Positions 23,207-33,404 of a stretch of DNA of 64,000 bases are shown here, in pieces. The position numbers were made by a program, and so were the translations under genes. The stretch is taken from the NCBI GenBank assembly GCA_023627715.1, contig JAMAHW010000100.1, positions 62,001 to 126,000 on the forward strand, in the 5' to 3' direction. This stretch comes from Periconia sp. R9002. Its lineage: Eukaryota > Ascomycota > Dothideomycetes > Pleosporales > Periconiaceae. The notes under the pieces were generated by a model. The model made no database searches. It was not told the DNA's origin and worked only from the letters and a program-made list of their open reading frames with translations. Within the stretch, counting starts at the first letter, position 1, and each line of letters opens with the position of its first letter.

Positions 23207-23926
23207 ATGTCTCCACCAATTATACCTGATACGAGCACCCACGATCTGGAGATTATGGAACACGATGAAGAGAAGAGTCTTCTACATATGCGTCCCAAAA
23301 ACTTGGACCAGAAGTCAAAGAAAGGCTGGATCTTTATTGCAATTCAAGCTTTACTGCTGGCCATTGGCGTCATGGTATTGATAATGATCGCCCGACTTGT
23401 TCATCGGTTGGAAGACTCCCTCAGTTCCACTCGTTATCCATCACTAGAGCTTCGAAAGGATCCATGCGGTCAGACACCAGCAGCAGCAAGAGCGGCAGGA
23501 TGCACTTTCGATCTCGGTACCGCAGCATGGCTTCCACCGGATTGTTTTGATGAGGAACTCCACGCTGAATTCATGTCACAAGGCCCATGGAAATTCTATC
23601 ACAATACATCCGACTTCGTATGCGGCGAGGATTGTCTCACGTATCCCGAACCATCTCAGCTTGTGCCATTGGAGACAATGGATGATATCAGTGGATATCT
23701 TAGTTATTTCGTATGGACGGACCGACGATATCATGTGTCTCACTGTATGTACGCCTGGAAGCTGATGCATCGTCAAATGGAGAAAGGAAGGAAGATGGAT
23801 CAGATTTTGATTAGCTGGCACCATACAGCACATTGTGTGGATTCGATGAATAGGACGTACATGTCGCCAGAGGTACCATTGGAAAAGGTCATGACAGCGG
23901 TTGCTATAAGTTTTCCCAATTGTTGA
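23207..23926 (+). CDS. UstYa-like membrane oxidase 2 (divergent subtype)
   Basis: Single exon, 239 aa from ATG at 23207; the open frame continues upstream without another credible ATG. One transmembrane helix (about residues 43-65) follows a charged N-terminal tail. The luminal part shows DPCGQTPAAARAAGCTFD, then AAWLPPDCFDEELHAEF, HVSHC and HTAHC with the spacing of the paired HxxHC motifs. It belongs to the same subtype as genes 1 and 3, though with a variant N-terminal cysteine pattern. Likely an ER/Golgi oxidase acting on the processed peptide, inferred from the family. It converges with gene 3 at 24128, 200 bp away. Confidence 0.82.
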   Translation: MSPPIIPDTSTHDLEIMEHDEEKSLLHMRPKNLDQKSKKGWIFIAIQALLLAIGVMVLIMIARLVHRLEDSLSSTRYPSLELRKDPCGQTPAAARAAGCTFDLGTAAWLPPDCFDEELHAEFMSQGPWKFYHNTSDFVCGEDCLTYPEPSQLVPLETMDDISGYLSYFVWTDRRYHVSHCMYAWKLMHRQMEKGRKMDQILISWHHTAHCVDSMNRTYMSPEVPLEKVMTAVAISFPNC

Positions 23927-24127
23927 AAGATTGTCAAATCGTTTAAGACGCTTCCTCATTCGATCCAAGCTATGGAATTCAAGCTCGTGTAGTATAGGCG
24001 TTGGTCTGAATAGGCATCGCAAATATACAATATACACTGGTTGCAGCTGCATCAAAGTTCAATGCATTGACTTTCAGTATTCCACTTCCGTTGAGTAAGT
24101 ACATAACAAGACTATGAGAACAACCCT

Positions 24128-24808
24128 TCACTCAGCGACTGTCTCATCATCGAACAAATCCGAATTCAATCCCGCAGTAGATTTTGTGTTGATCTCATGT
24201 AGTGGACGACAGCTCTTCAAAACATCCTCGCAATGATTGACATGATATTCTCCTGTGAAGCTCTGCTCAAGAGCAGTTTTACCGCTTACCCTAGCCCGCG
24301 ATTCTTTTCTCCAGTAAAATAAGCAATGAGCAATGTGCCATTCATGAGTTGTCCAAAACGAAGCTTCGTCGCCCTCTTTCTCTGCTAACATTGCCACTTC
24401 TTCCAAGGTCCACGTATCGTTTCCTGACTGAGTTTTAAAGTAGTCCCATTCGCCGTTGTCCCCGGGTCCGGCGTGATTGAATTGGTCGATAAGCTCATCG
24501 TCTCTGCAAGCGGCAGGAAGCCATGAGGTAGCCATTGGATCGTATTTGCAACCCTTCGATAAGGCTTCTTGAATTGAGCCCCCGCAATTGCAATCAACCA
24601 CGCCGTTACTGGTGGCAGTCGACAGTACAAGCAGGCGAATGATTGTGATTATTCCAATGCCGCAAAGAAAAACCAGGACTGTCCTCCAAATAATTGTGTA
24701 GAAGTTTGACCATCTACGCTTGGGCTGCAAATTGATATCATCTAGAGTTGAGCCCTCTGTTTGAGCCAGGTACTGGTAGCCGGTTTGCTGTTGTTTTGTA
24801 GCCAGCAT
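24128..24808 (-). CDS. UstYa-like membrane oxidase 3 (divergent subtype)
   Basis: Single exon, 226 aa. A transmembrane segment at about 40-62 (TVLVFLCGIGIITIIRLLVL) is followed by VDCNCGGSIQEALSKGCKYDPMA, SWLPAACRDDEL, then HIAHC and HVNHC. The close resemblance to gene 1 (CDCG/CNCG, CRDDEL, G-W-Y/D-Y block, H-x-A-H-C-x-x-Y-W-R-K) suggests a local duplication followed by inversion. Its 5' side faces UstYa-like gene 4 across a 735-bp divergent spacer. Confidence 0.85.
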   Translation of the reverse strand: MLATKQQQTGYQYLAQTEGSTLDDINLQPKRRWSNFYTIIWRTVLVFLCGIGIITIIRLLVLSTATSNGVVDCNCGGSIQEALSKGCKYDPMATSWLPAACRDDELIDQFNHAGPGDNGEWDYFKTQSGNDTWTLEEVAMLAEKEGDEASFWTTHEWHIAHCLFYWRKESRARVSGKTALEQSFTGEYHVNHCEDVLKSCRPLHEINTKSTAGLNSDLFDDETVAE

Positions 24809-25543
24809 GATGTGTACGAAGATTACCGGGCCTTGCAGCTGGTCAGAAGTAGACTAAAAGACTTTAAGGACAACTAAAGCGTTGAAAAAAGTTTCGTTGG
24901 CGATTGAATGGAAGTCAAAGAAAAGTCTGATGGACCTGCCCAAGAGAACGAGAGGGGGTACGCGAGACTACCTGAAAACTTTGGACTTCAACCACGGTAA
25001 CTCAGCCGCTTCCAATTCGGAATAGGTAGTTCAGAACTATACTAGATGAAAGTCAAATGATATTGCATGCTTCCTATCAAAGGCAAGTGTTGTGTTGCCG
25101 CATCATCTTAACAAATCAAGGTTCGTGGTACTGGTTAGGGATAGATAAAATGCAGATCGTTTCAATAGTCACATCTGGTTTGCAGCTCATGCAATACCCA
25201 TGTCTTTGTGTAGCTGGTGTTGATTACTATGCGCATGTCGCCTCACAATGCCGTGAGTGCATATGCAAGATGCTGATCTTGCATTAGTGCACGCGTTCGG
25301 CTACAAAGCTCCAGCTACCGATACAACTACCTAGGTATGTTAAGATGTGGACTTAGCTAGCTTGAAGATCACAAGACCTGTTTTTCGAACAGATGTACGT
25401 GTACTTGCAGCCCGGTTCGCTTCAGATCTGCGTTGGGAATCAGCCGCGATATCGGAACCGATTTTCCAGTACCAACATACTCCCGTCTTCAAGCAACAGG
25501 ACAACTTCTCACTTTGCATCCATTCACAATTGCTGTCGCCCCA
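24809..25543. other. Divergent promoter region, UstYa-like 3 / 4
   Basis: 735 bp between divergent starts at 24808 and 25544. Probably regulatory. Small frame 25057-25287 has no support. Confidence 0.4.
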
Positions 25544-26396
25544 ATGCTTGAATCACTTCCCGAACATGAGGTACCCTTTCTACCAAAGGACCACACTTTC
25601 ATACCAGCCTCAAAGGCTGCTGAAAAAAAATTGCACAAGACATCTCGGCGGACGCTACTCGTTGTAGCAGTCATCAGTGCGATTGTTTCGACGATTGCCA
25701 CAATTTCACTGCATAGCTTTTTATCGGCTCATTTGACTACCTCATTGAAGACGTCTTCCTTGGTACATGAGTCTTTGCCATCTTTATCCGTTCCGCCTCT
25801 GGGAAGTGTGCTTCGAACATACATACCTGAGCCGCAATATGTGGCCCAGAACTTGAATGAGAGTCACGATGCTTGGATGTCGCTATTTCCCAGTAAGAGA
25901 TCAACACCTCAACGCCAGACTAGGCTAACCTGATGAAGAGGGCATGGGCTATGTATCGATGGACAAGATTGGGTCTGAGGGCCCCGTTCCTCAAATTCTT
26001 CAGGACATGAGTACAGATGGCTCTGGAAGATTCTGTGTGGCAGGATTTCACCAGCTGCATTGTCTGGTGAGTGCCATTACCTTTCGCAGGTACCCCCAAA
26101 TTATTGACGATATCAAGTACCTCATTTACGCCGACTTCCGTCGTGCGCTCAGCGGGGATATCCAAGAGTCGGATATGCACACGCTGCACTGCTTTGACTA
26201 TCTTCGTGAAAGTATCATCTGCGCTGCAGATAGTGCATTGGAGCCGTTCCGTTCTCCTTTCGACGGTGGTACTGGTGGAGATGGGATTGATGGATTTGGG
26301 AGTCTACATCAATGTCGTGATTTTAAGCAGCTTTTTCAGTGGAGTGAGCGTTTTCGATATAATGATGAACATGACGCCGAAAGATTTGAAGGATAG
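25544..26396 (+). CDS. UstYa-family oxidase 4 (canonical DUF3328)
   Basis: Three exons: 25544-25892, 25939-26066, 26118-26396 (251 aa). A cytosolic N-terminus and one transmembrane helix (about 37-58) are followed by the canonical UstYa blocks: SLFPKGMGYVSM (across intron 1), AGFHQLHCLYLI (across intron 2) and HTLHCFDYLRESIICAAD. The two HxxHC motifs are intact. Intron 2 (51 nt) is a multiple of three, so an unspliced reading stays open; splicing it restores the usual HQLHCLYLI run. It converges with the precursor gene, ending 590 bp from its stop codon. Confidence 0.88.
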
Positions 26397-26985
26397 AATA
26401 TATAGGCTGATTATCAAATTGAAGACTTTTCGTCCTTTCCTGCTGCTCGTAGATGCGAAATCCTCCATATATCTTCGTTGCCTTACCTGAAGTACATTAC
26501 GGGCTTTGGCTATGCTTGAAATATGGTGTTAATCGAACTTTTTACTTTTAAAATACGTTAAACATCCTCTTAACGTAGCTTCTACGGGCGTTTTGCATAC
26601 GATCTAGACGTGAATTCCTGTCAGACAACAATCCTAGGGTGTGTCAAGCCCCGTAATACACACGTGAAAACCAGAAGATCGCGAGATTGTCCCACGATAT
26701 CTGTCAAAATCTTGACAAAGTCCTGAATGGGTGATTATATATCTGTGGTTGAAGATCACAGTAGAAAGTCTCACACACGTTTCACGAATTGATATCAATC
26801 AAAGAATTCACCAGTTCCAATATTGCCTAAGCTATTGATAAAGAGTGACATTTAGAAACAGCTATTAGCTAGCAGATGACCCTGTATCCATCCTATGTGA
26901 CCTGCTCCAGCCACAATGTCTACCTAAATGACCGACGACGATCAGTTCCCACCCTTCATACATTGCTTGCCCAAGTTGTGCCAAA
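26397..26985. other. Convergent spacer before precursor gene
   Basis: 589 bp between the 3' ends of UstYa-family gene 4 and the repeat-peptide precursor. No feature seen. Confidence 0.4.
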
Positions 26986-27594
26986 TCAATCAGTATCTCC
27001 TGGATATCTAACTCCAGGGTAGGAGTTAGTTCGCTTTGTGACCTCGTCTGCGTCACCTGGATACTTCACACCTGGGTAGATATTGGTACGTTTGGCAACG
27101 TCGTCGGCATCTCCAGGATATTTGACCCCTGGGTAGATGTTCGTTCGTTTAGCAATGTCGTCGACATCTCCAGGATATCTTACTCCAGGGTAGGAGTTGG
27201 TTCGCTTTGTGACTTGGTCTGCGTCACCTGGATATTTGACTCCTGGGTAAATGTTCGTTCGCTTGGCAATGTCGTCGACATCTCCAGGGTACCTAACTCC
27301 AGGATAGGAGTTGGTCCGTTTGGCAATCTCATCAGTATCACCTGGATATCTGACTCCAGGATAAGAGTTGGTACGTTTGGCAATGTCGTCGGCATCTCCA
27401 GGGTATTTCACTCCTGGGTAGATGTTGGTACGTTTGGCGACCTCATCTGCATCCCCAGGGTATTTCACACCCGGGTAGATATTGGTAGGAGTGCGTTCTT
27501 TCAAGTCACTATGACCGCCTTCGTGAGGAAGAGGGGCAGCAGTAGCCAACGCAAGCAAAGAAGCAACGAGAAGAGTGGTGCTCAACTGAACCAT
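26986..27594 (-). CDS. Kex2-processed repeat precursor peptide (candidate RiPP, dikaritin type)
   Basis: Single exon, 202 aa from ATG at 27594. A signal peptide (MVQLSTTLLVASLLALATAAP) and a 15-residue leader are followed by nine head-to-tail repeats of 19 residues. The first eight end in Lys-Arg, the Kex2/KexB cleavage signal, and the ninth ends at the stop codon. Each unit has the invariant core Y-P-G-V-[K/R]-Y-P-G-D with variable acidic residues before KR. Five units read N-I-Y...V-K-Y and four read N-S-Y...V-R-Y. This is the architecture of UstA, PhomA and the asperipin precursor. Together with six neighbouring UstYa-like genes, it supports a ribosomally made peptide cut at KR and oxidatively cyclised at tyrosine. 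I do not recognise this core. A non-cyclised secreted Kex2 repeat peptide (KEP) such as a hydrophobin-like or pheromone-like product is the main alternative. Confidence 0.92.
   Translation of the reverse strand: MVQLSTTLLVASLLALATAAPLPHEGGHSDLKERTPTNIYPGVKYPGDADEVAKRTNIYPGVKYPGDADDIAKRTNSYPGVRYPGDTDEIAKRTNSYPGVRYPGDVDDIAKRTNIYPGVKYPGDADQVTKRTNSYPGVRYPGDVDDIAKRTNIYPGVKYPGDADDVAKRTNIYPGVKYPGDADEVTKRTNSYPGVRYPGDTD
26989..27486 (-). repeat. 57-bp tandem repeat, nine units
   Basis: Nine in-frame units make up most of the precursor gene; the last is cut short at 42 bp. Units differ mainly at third codon positions, at the I/S and K/R sites and in the acidic spacer, so protein sequence is more conserved than DNA. 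That indicates selection on the peptide rather than a neutral minisatellite. Confidence 0.92.
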
Positions 27595-28594
27595 GATGAA
27601 TACTGGCAAAGATCGTTGTCTTGGAGGAGTTTGATAGAATTTTAGTGTAGTTAAGAGGCATATTCACGGTCAAATGTCCTCAACTTAAACAGATTGAAAG
27701 GTCTGTCATGCCGGTATCGGGTGCTTCAGTCCATTACATGTCGAGCTACAAGGACAAAACTTCGACATCTTAGCATTGGTTTCACTAGGTCATTCTGCAC
27801 TAGATTATTTTGCGTCTGTTCTAGAGCCACTATCACGAGTGCTTCTTAGCGGTGACCGCTTCCTCCTGTTTCTATCCACGATCTGCATCAACAGGCTTTG
27901 CAGGCGATCTGTTGGAGTGGAAATATACTTGCACCTTCTGAATATGGTATGCGATAATCTTAGCCTACACGTATGAGCCATTCACAAGCGCAGAGAAGTC
28001 GATAACGTTTCCGAGCTGCAGCGTAAATCTACTGTAGTCCAGCTTGAGTGACTTGAGTTCCACCATAAAAGAGGATGTGATTACCTCAAAGGGGAAGGTA
28101 CAGAGATGCCAGGGTGAGGAACCTCAAATTTTGGTGACGTGAAGATCGCTGGCGACGATGCATGCCCCATGTAGTGTACATACGCGGTAAGCACTGTGGC
28201 CCTGCGCGCGACGCTACACAATCCTTGTTTCTAGTACCGTAAGCATGCATATGCAGCATCGTTGAGGCGGCCCCGCCCGGAAAGTGCAATGGCTAGACTC
28301 AAGGGCCCGCTTCTGCTGAATGCTTCTGCGCCTAGCAGTGTAACATACCCCGTTGAGTAATCACTTAGGACTGGGTTTAATTGCGCTAGAGCTGAGTCCT
28401 AATCCCCACTTTGATACGGTCAGCTGCGCCCACATGCATAATTGACGCTTTCAATTTTCCGGGGAAATATGAATCACATGCAGCAATTTCAAGTAGAATA
28501 GCAGTCTTCTGCTTCATTAGTCTTCTGTTATCACTGTCTTTCATATCTTCTTTGTACTTTGTCAGATTTGCATCAAACTTCAATCTTGCCAAAG
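27595..28594. other. Divergent region, precursor / UstYa-family 5
   Basis: 1.0 kb between the precursor start (minus) and UstYa-family gene 5 (plus), presumably holding both promoters. No gene recognised; short frame 27776-27976 was not supported. Confidence 0.4.
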
Positions 28595-29682
28595 ATGTTG
28601 CCTCTTTTCAACACACAGTATTCATCTGTCGCGTCGGACGATGCATCGTCGTCTCGGAATTCCTGTGATGACACCAGCCCTGAGAAAGGTTTACTTACCA
28701 ATGAACCTAAAATCAAAAGAATCACTAAAAGGACAACAATACGTGGGGCAATCTTCACAATCCTCATATGTCTACTTGCTACAAGCCATTTCGCGCTATG
28801 GATCTTAGGGCGCAGAAGCATTGACGTTGATCATTTATGTCTGCATCACACATCGACGTTTTGTAGGCTTTCCGAAAGCTTGTCAAATTTCACAGGGTTA
28901 TTGACAAGACGCAGCACCCGTACTTGAAGCTATGGAACCGAAATACAAAATGGTACAGTTCAATGGCACATTGGGTTATCCGTCTGAGTTCACCGGCGAC
29001 CCAAGCCCAGAATTGGATGCTGTTTGGGATCGATGGGGCTATGGTACGTCAACCCGAGCAGTTTAAACATGGGATAAGAAAATTTTATCTGACTCGAGTG
29101 AATAGTGAAGTATGCGAGTATTCCGGAAGAGACGTTCATGAAACTTCCTGGAGCAGACCCTGATGCTGCTCGCCTGACGCCGGAATACGGAGGCGGCTAT
29201 ATTGGCTTCCTAGAGGTCAGCCATCACATGCATGTAAGAACTCAAGCATAACATCCCAGTAACTGTATTCTGACTGCTACCAGTGCTTGAATATGCTACG
29301 TCAGGGCATTCATCAAGACTACTACAATAATCCCGAACACCCTGAGCGAATGGCACCTGTCTTCACAGACCGACCATATACGGTCAAAATACATCTGCGT
29401 AAGTTCGTTGACACAATTACAACCACCTAGCTAATATTTTCTTAAGAACACTGTATTGAGATCCTACGGCAAAACATCATGTGCAACGCGGATGTAGGAG
29501 TCATTCCCCACCAATGGATTACGGCAACGCCGGATCCATATGCGAACTTCAACACTTGGCACAAATGCAGGGATTTGAGTAGCGTAGAGAAATGGATCCA
29601 CGAGAATGAAATACCGGACACGCCTGATGGAAGTGATTTGCCGATTCCGCTCAACTCAAAGATCTTTGCGCAGCCACCCTGA
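28595..29682 (+). CDS. UstYa-family oxidase 5 (canonical DUF3328)
   Basis: Five exons: 28595-28862, 28915-29043, 29106-29233, 29284-29398, 29447-29682 (291 aa). The spliced product carries every block of the family in order: a transmembrane helix (about 48-70), HTSTFSPVLEAMEP, FNGTLGYPSEFTG, VWDRWGYVKYASIPEE, GGGYIGFLEVSHHMHC (first HxxHC), HLQHCIEILRQNIMC (second HxxHC) and a C-terminal HKCRD. Each motif is completed across a splice junction, which supports the exon model. It lies next to the precursor and diverges from it, so it is the best candidate for the core cyclase; that role is inferred from position. Confidence 0.9.
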
Positions 29683-30128
29683 TCAGGTTGCGAATGAATC
29701 TCCAATGCCTAGCTCGGAAGACAGTTTTAATCCTGCGCGATGAAACAAGGGAGAAAAATGGAGATAATGCTTTTAGCAGAAATATAGGCTGATCAGCGAA
29801 ATTCAAACGTCGTCATGTCTTCTTATATCAGTGAAATTCAGATGCCGTAGTGTCTTCTTATGCTGATACCTAAATTTGAAACGTTGAGAAAGCGATATTT
29901 TATCGTGCAACCCATTTATTGTGCAAGGCACCCCACTCGATACAGTGCTGCGTATTGGCGGTAAAGCGCGATAATACATTTTTAGCTTTCTGCAAAGTCA
30001 GCATGAACACTTGGGTGGCAGAAATGAGATATAAGAAGTGCTCGTCCAGCATTGAGGCTCCTCTCTTTTTTGCTCTGCTCAAATCTTTCGTCACCTGACC
30101 ACAGTCTTGGCACTCAAGATACCTACCC
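29683..30128. other. Spacer between UstYa-family 5 and 6
   Basis: 446 bp upstream of gene 6. It contains a short imperfect direct duplication near 29785-29865 (shared TCAGxGAAATTCA and GTxTCTTCTTAT blocks). No gene. Confidence 0.4.
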
Positions 30129-31022
30129 ATGTCTGCAACTCAATACCACGACGTCACCTCCTCGGAGTCGATTGGCTTGTTGGACGAAGAAGTTCCAGGG
30201 GACGAGAAACCGCGACTACGAAAAAAGTCATCATGTTTCTATCTGCTCTGGCTGTTACAACTCATATTCTTCACTACTTCCCTCACCTTTTTCTTCGCTG
30301 CGCTTTCACTGTCACATTCTTCACAGAAGACCAAAGAATGTGTGGGTCTTACTTACTTTGATGAACATGTGGATAATACATGGGAAGAGCGGCGGTTTGA
30401 AGATAGCCTTGATTCGATCTATCGTGGTCCGCCGAATCCGAGTGTTGATTTAGCGTGGCGCAGTTTGATAAACGGTATGCAGTTGAAAACGTCCAACACC
30501 GGCAGCCTAGCTAAAATCTTGAAGTAACACGGCACTCAATCACACTTGAGCAGATACGGGCCATTGGCGCACCGGAGTCATCAGTCAGGTTCCCCGAGAG
30601 AATGGGTGGAGGATATATGGCCAACACTGCCGTTTTTCACCAATTGCACTGTGTGGTAAGTTCCAAGACCGAAATTTTCTAGTTGGCCAGACTTTGACGT
30701 ATATCAGAACTTGCTATGGCAATATACGTATCGGGAATACTATGAACCACTAGAACCTATACTACAAGAGGGCGAAGAGAAAGTGCATCAGCATCTAGGT
30801 ATGAAGACTCCAAAACATCTTGATAAAAATACTTACACGAGTCCAGATCACTGCGCAGATATAGTTAGACAAGCCCTTATGTGCCACGCTGACACCAGCA
30901 CTCTGACCTATAGTTGGCCAGAACGCAAGGGTGATACGCTGAAAGAAAACCACAGTCTCCCACGAAAGTGCCGAAGATTCGATCTCATCATGGATTGGGC
31001 CAAGGAACGTGAAGTAGTCTGA
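30129..31022 (+). CDS. UstYa-family oxidase 6 (phase conflict, altered second motif)
   Basis: Exon blocks 30129-30474, 30554-30655, 30708-31022 (about 254 aa). The N-terminal transmembrane helix (about 37-60), YRGPPNPSVDLAWRSLI, GGGYMANTAVFHQLHCV, NLLWQYTYREYY and DHCADIVRQALMCHADTS identify the family. Two oddities are seen. First, joining block 1 to block 2 with the only good GT/AG pair leaves the frame one base off, although both sides are conserved. Second, the second HxxHC motif reads SPDHC, so its first histidine is missing. Either the gene is decaying, the sequence has an indel, or the enzyme works with a modified metal site. It is the right-hand member of the RiPP-like cluster. Confidence 0.75.
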
Positions 31023-31647
31023 GAAGGTTTCGACATTTAAAAAGACAGCAATAGTAAATTTATTGAGGATTTTACGCCTTGGAGGAGGCGCAGTCAATCA
31101 TATTATGATTGTGGCTCCTGAGCCCAGTCACGCAATCTTCCAGGTTTTTCAATTTCGAATCTGTAATCTTTCCTGGGATTTCAATGCCAGCGCATCGTAC
31201 GAGCTATATTCAGACGAAGCCTTTGCTTATTTTGTCGGGGATAAAAAGACTTATGAACAATCCAAGAGGCGCGCAGTCAATATATTTTGCACAAGTGAAA
31301 GCATTTCTATTTAATGTTACGGAAACCTAAGTTGTTTGCCAAAGACAGATTCATTCCCACATTTTCAAAAGTGTAATTGAATCACATCCCCTCTGAATAT
31401 CCACCGGCGATGCTTGATTCCTGATCAGTTCCTTCTTTATGAAAAGACCCGGGGCCGAGGACGAGGCATAGTGTTTCCTCCCTACCTGTGTTAATACCCA
31501 GGGTAGCAATACTCTGTGATGATCAATCCACAATACATAGTTGAAATCAAGGCCAGAAGTTAATGTAAAATTATAGCTGCCCTCATAAACAAACGTGCTG
31601 AAAACTTTCACTCATTGAAAAAATAGAGAGAAACTGCGACGCAGACG
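31023..31647. other. Spacer at right edge of the RiPP-like cluster
   Basis: Convergent spacer between UstYa-family gene 6 and the bestrophin-like gene. It holds repeat B copy 2. Two short related stretches (around 31088-31105 and 31267-31285, shared GGCGCAGTCAAT/GCGCGCAGTCAAT) suggest a further small duplication. Confidence 0.4.
31446..31540. repeat. Dispersed repeat B, copy 2
   Basis: Similar to 2015-2113 in the same orientation. It lies at the boundary between the RiPP-like cluster and the bestrophin-like gene. No direct repeat flanks are evident here. Confidence 0.55.
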
Positions 31648-33404
31648 TCAAACCTCCTCCCTCATAATTCCACCCCTCTTCGCCTTCCCAGTTTTACTAC
31701 TAACTCTCAGATTTCCCCTCTCGATACTTTTTACCGCTCGTTTCCGCAGTCCCTCTCTAATGTCCTCGATGCTTCGTTCGTTCCATACGGAATAGCCTTC
31801 ATTGCTCAGCGGGTGGAGGAGCTGGTTAGCAGGGTCGCAGATAAAAGTGTCGCTGGTCTTAGGCGTCGACGCAGCAATGATATTAATTTCCGCTTCGAGT
31901 TTATCACAAAAACTGTCGAGTGGGAGGTCATTGACGTCGTTGCCAAAAGGGTTCTCGAGCTCGGCGCCAATATAGGCAAAGCCTAGGATGATGTACGCTG
32001 CGACTGTCACGAGGGTTAGCAAGGTGTATTCTTTGCTGAGTTTTGGGAAGGGTGATTTACAAAGTGTGCCCGGAATCGCGATCATGCCTAGTCTGTTGTA
32101 GAGCTGAAACGGAAGGATTAAGATGTACACCCATGTAAGTTGTGAGATAGCGATGGTATATGCGAGAGGCAGGGGCGTGTTCAAAATCCTATCCGAGGTT
32201 TCTAGGATATCGTTCATGGTCGCAACGGCATTAACTATCAATCATAGCAAGTAAGCCAGGCGGATCATCATGGTATGATGAAGGAGACGGCTCGTTATGG
32301 TACTTACAGGAGTGAGTAGCGTAAAGGTTTCCCTTAATACCGCTGGCCGTGATGACCTCACGTAGGTATACGGCCAGGTGGTTCAATATCTCTAATGGTA
32401 GGTTGCCGAGTGGGTGTGTAGCCCGTTTAATAGTCTTTCGGGGGTTCGATATGGCAAAGGGGACACCAAGCTGCTCCCCTAGAGTCTTCCAAAAGCCCTT
32501 CTTGGAAGGCTGGTCGCGTTCTAGCTTGACCGCTGTAGCAGTTCTAGCGAAAGTGTCGAGATGAGGGATAAGTCCTTTAAGATCGGCATAGTCTGTATAG
32601 GGTTCGAAGCGGAGGCGGTGTTTGAGTGCGCGCGCGTATGCGACGATAAGATTCAAAGCAGTTCTGTCAAAACAGACATGTTAGACGCATTGGTTTACAA
32701 AAGATGCGGTTGAGTCATATGAGCGAGACGAACATCTTTCCAATCAAATCTTTTTTCTCACTTTCCTCCCTCTCTGCAACGTTGATCCAGATATGTCGCG
32801 CGAAATTATGCGATGTGTTCATTAGCAACGTCCACGCTCGCCTGCCCTCCATGTACCGCTCATACGCCGTCGTGCTGCGCACCGATAGTGACAATGCCAC
32901 AATAAACCCCAGAACAGTAAGTAGTGTAGGTCTAATAGAGACTGTCGAGGAAGACACGCACACATGCGTGAGCACCGGTCAGTGGAACTCTCGTGACAAT
33001 GTCATCTTTACAGATTTCACTCACCATCTTTCACGTGTCGCATGAACATACAAACGCCCACTGTCCAGAACACCACGACAATCAAAGGAAGAATCAAGCT
33101 TGGGAGGCAGCTTCCGTGAATCCGGAGCATCATTGGCCATTTTGAGTGACGATCAAGCTCACGCGGACCGAGCTGGAGGAAGGGGTCTGTTAGCTATTAT
33201 CGTGGCAACGGGAACATGTATAGCACGCACAAAGTATTCGTCAAACTGGTGACTCTGGAAACTGCGGTGTTTTTCGTGGGAAGAAGACGGTATGAATGAT
33301 TCAAAGTGACGGGGCGTGCTAGATCGCGACCCGAGTTTGTAGTCGTCTATCGAATCCCTACTTTCGTCCTTTTCCACGAACAGTGAGTGACGCACCGTGT
33401 CCAT
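31648..33404 (-). CDS. Bestrophin/UPF0187-family anion channel
   Basis: Five exons, 5' to 3': 33231-33404, 33025-33172, 32734-32941, 32308-32663, 31648-32234 (490 aa). Family blocks seen include FDEYFLGPREL, SVRSTTAYERYMEGRRAW, GKITALNLIVAYARALKHRLRFEPYTDY, a helix pair around the TIAISQLTWVYILILPFQLY segment, and ENPFGNDVNDLPLD near the end of the membrane domain. These proteins are fungal relatives of bestrophin Cl-/HCO3- channels. The C-terminus is basic and probably cytosolic. The exon 3-4 junction uses a weak GTTCGT donor but restores GKITALNL. A housekeeping-type gene separating the two biosynthetic clusters. Confidence 0.88.

Noticed and set aside
26989..27486. Reading the 57-bp repeats as a CRISPR array or non-coding minisatellite
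   Set aside because: There are no spacers, and the reading frame, signal peptide and KR sites are preserved in every full unit.
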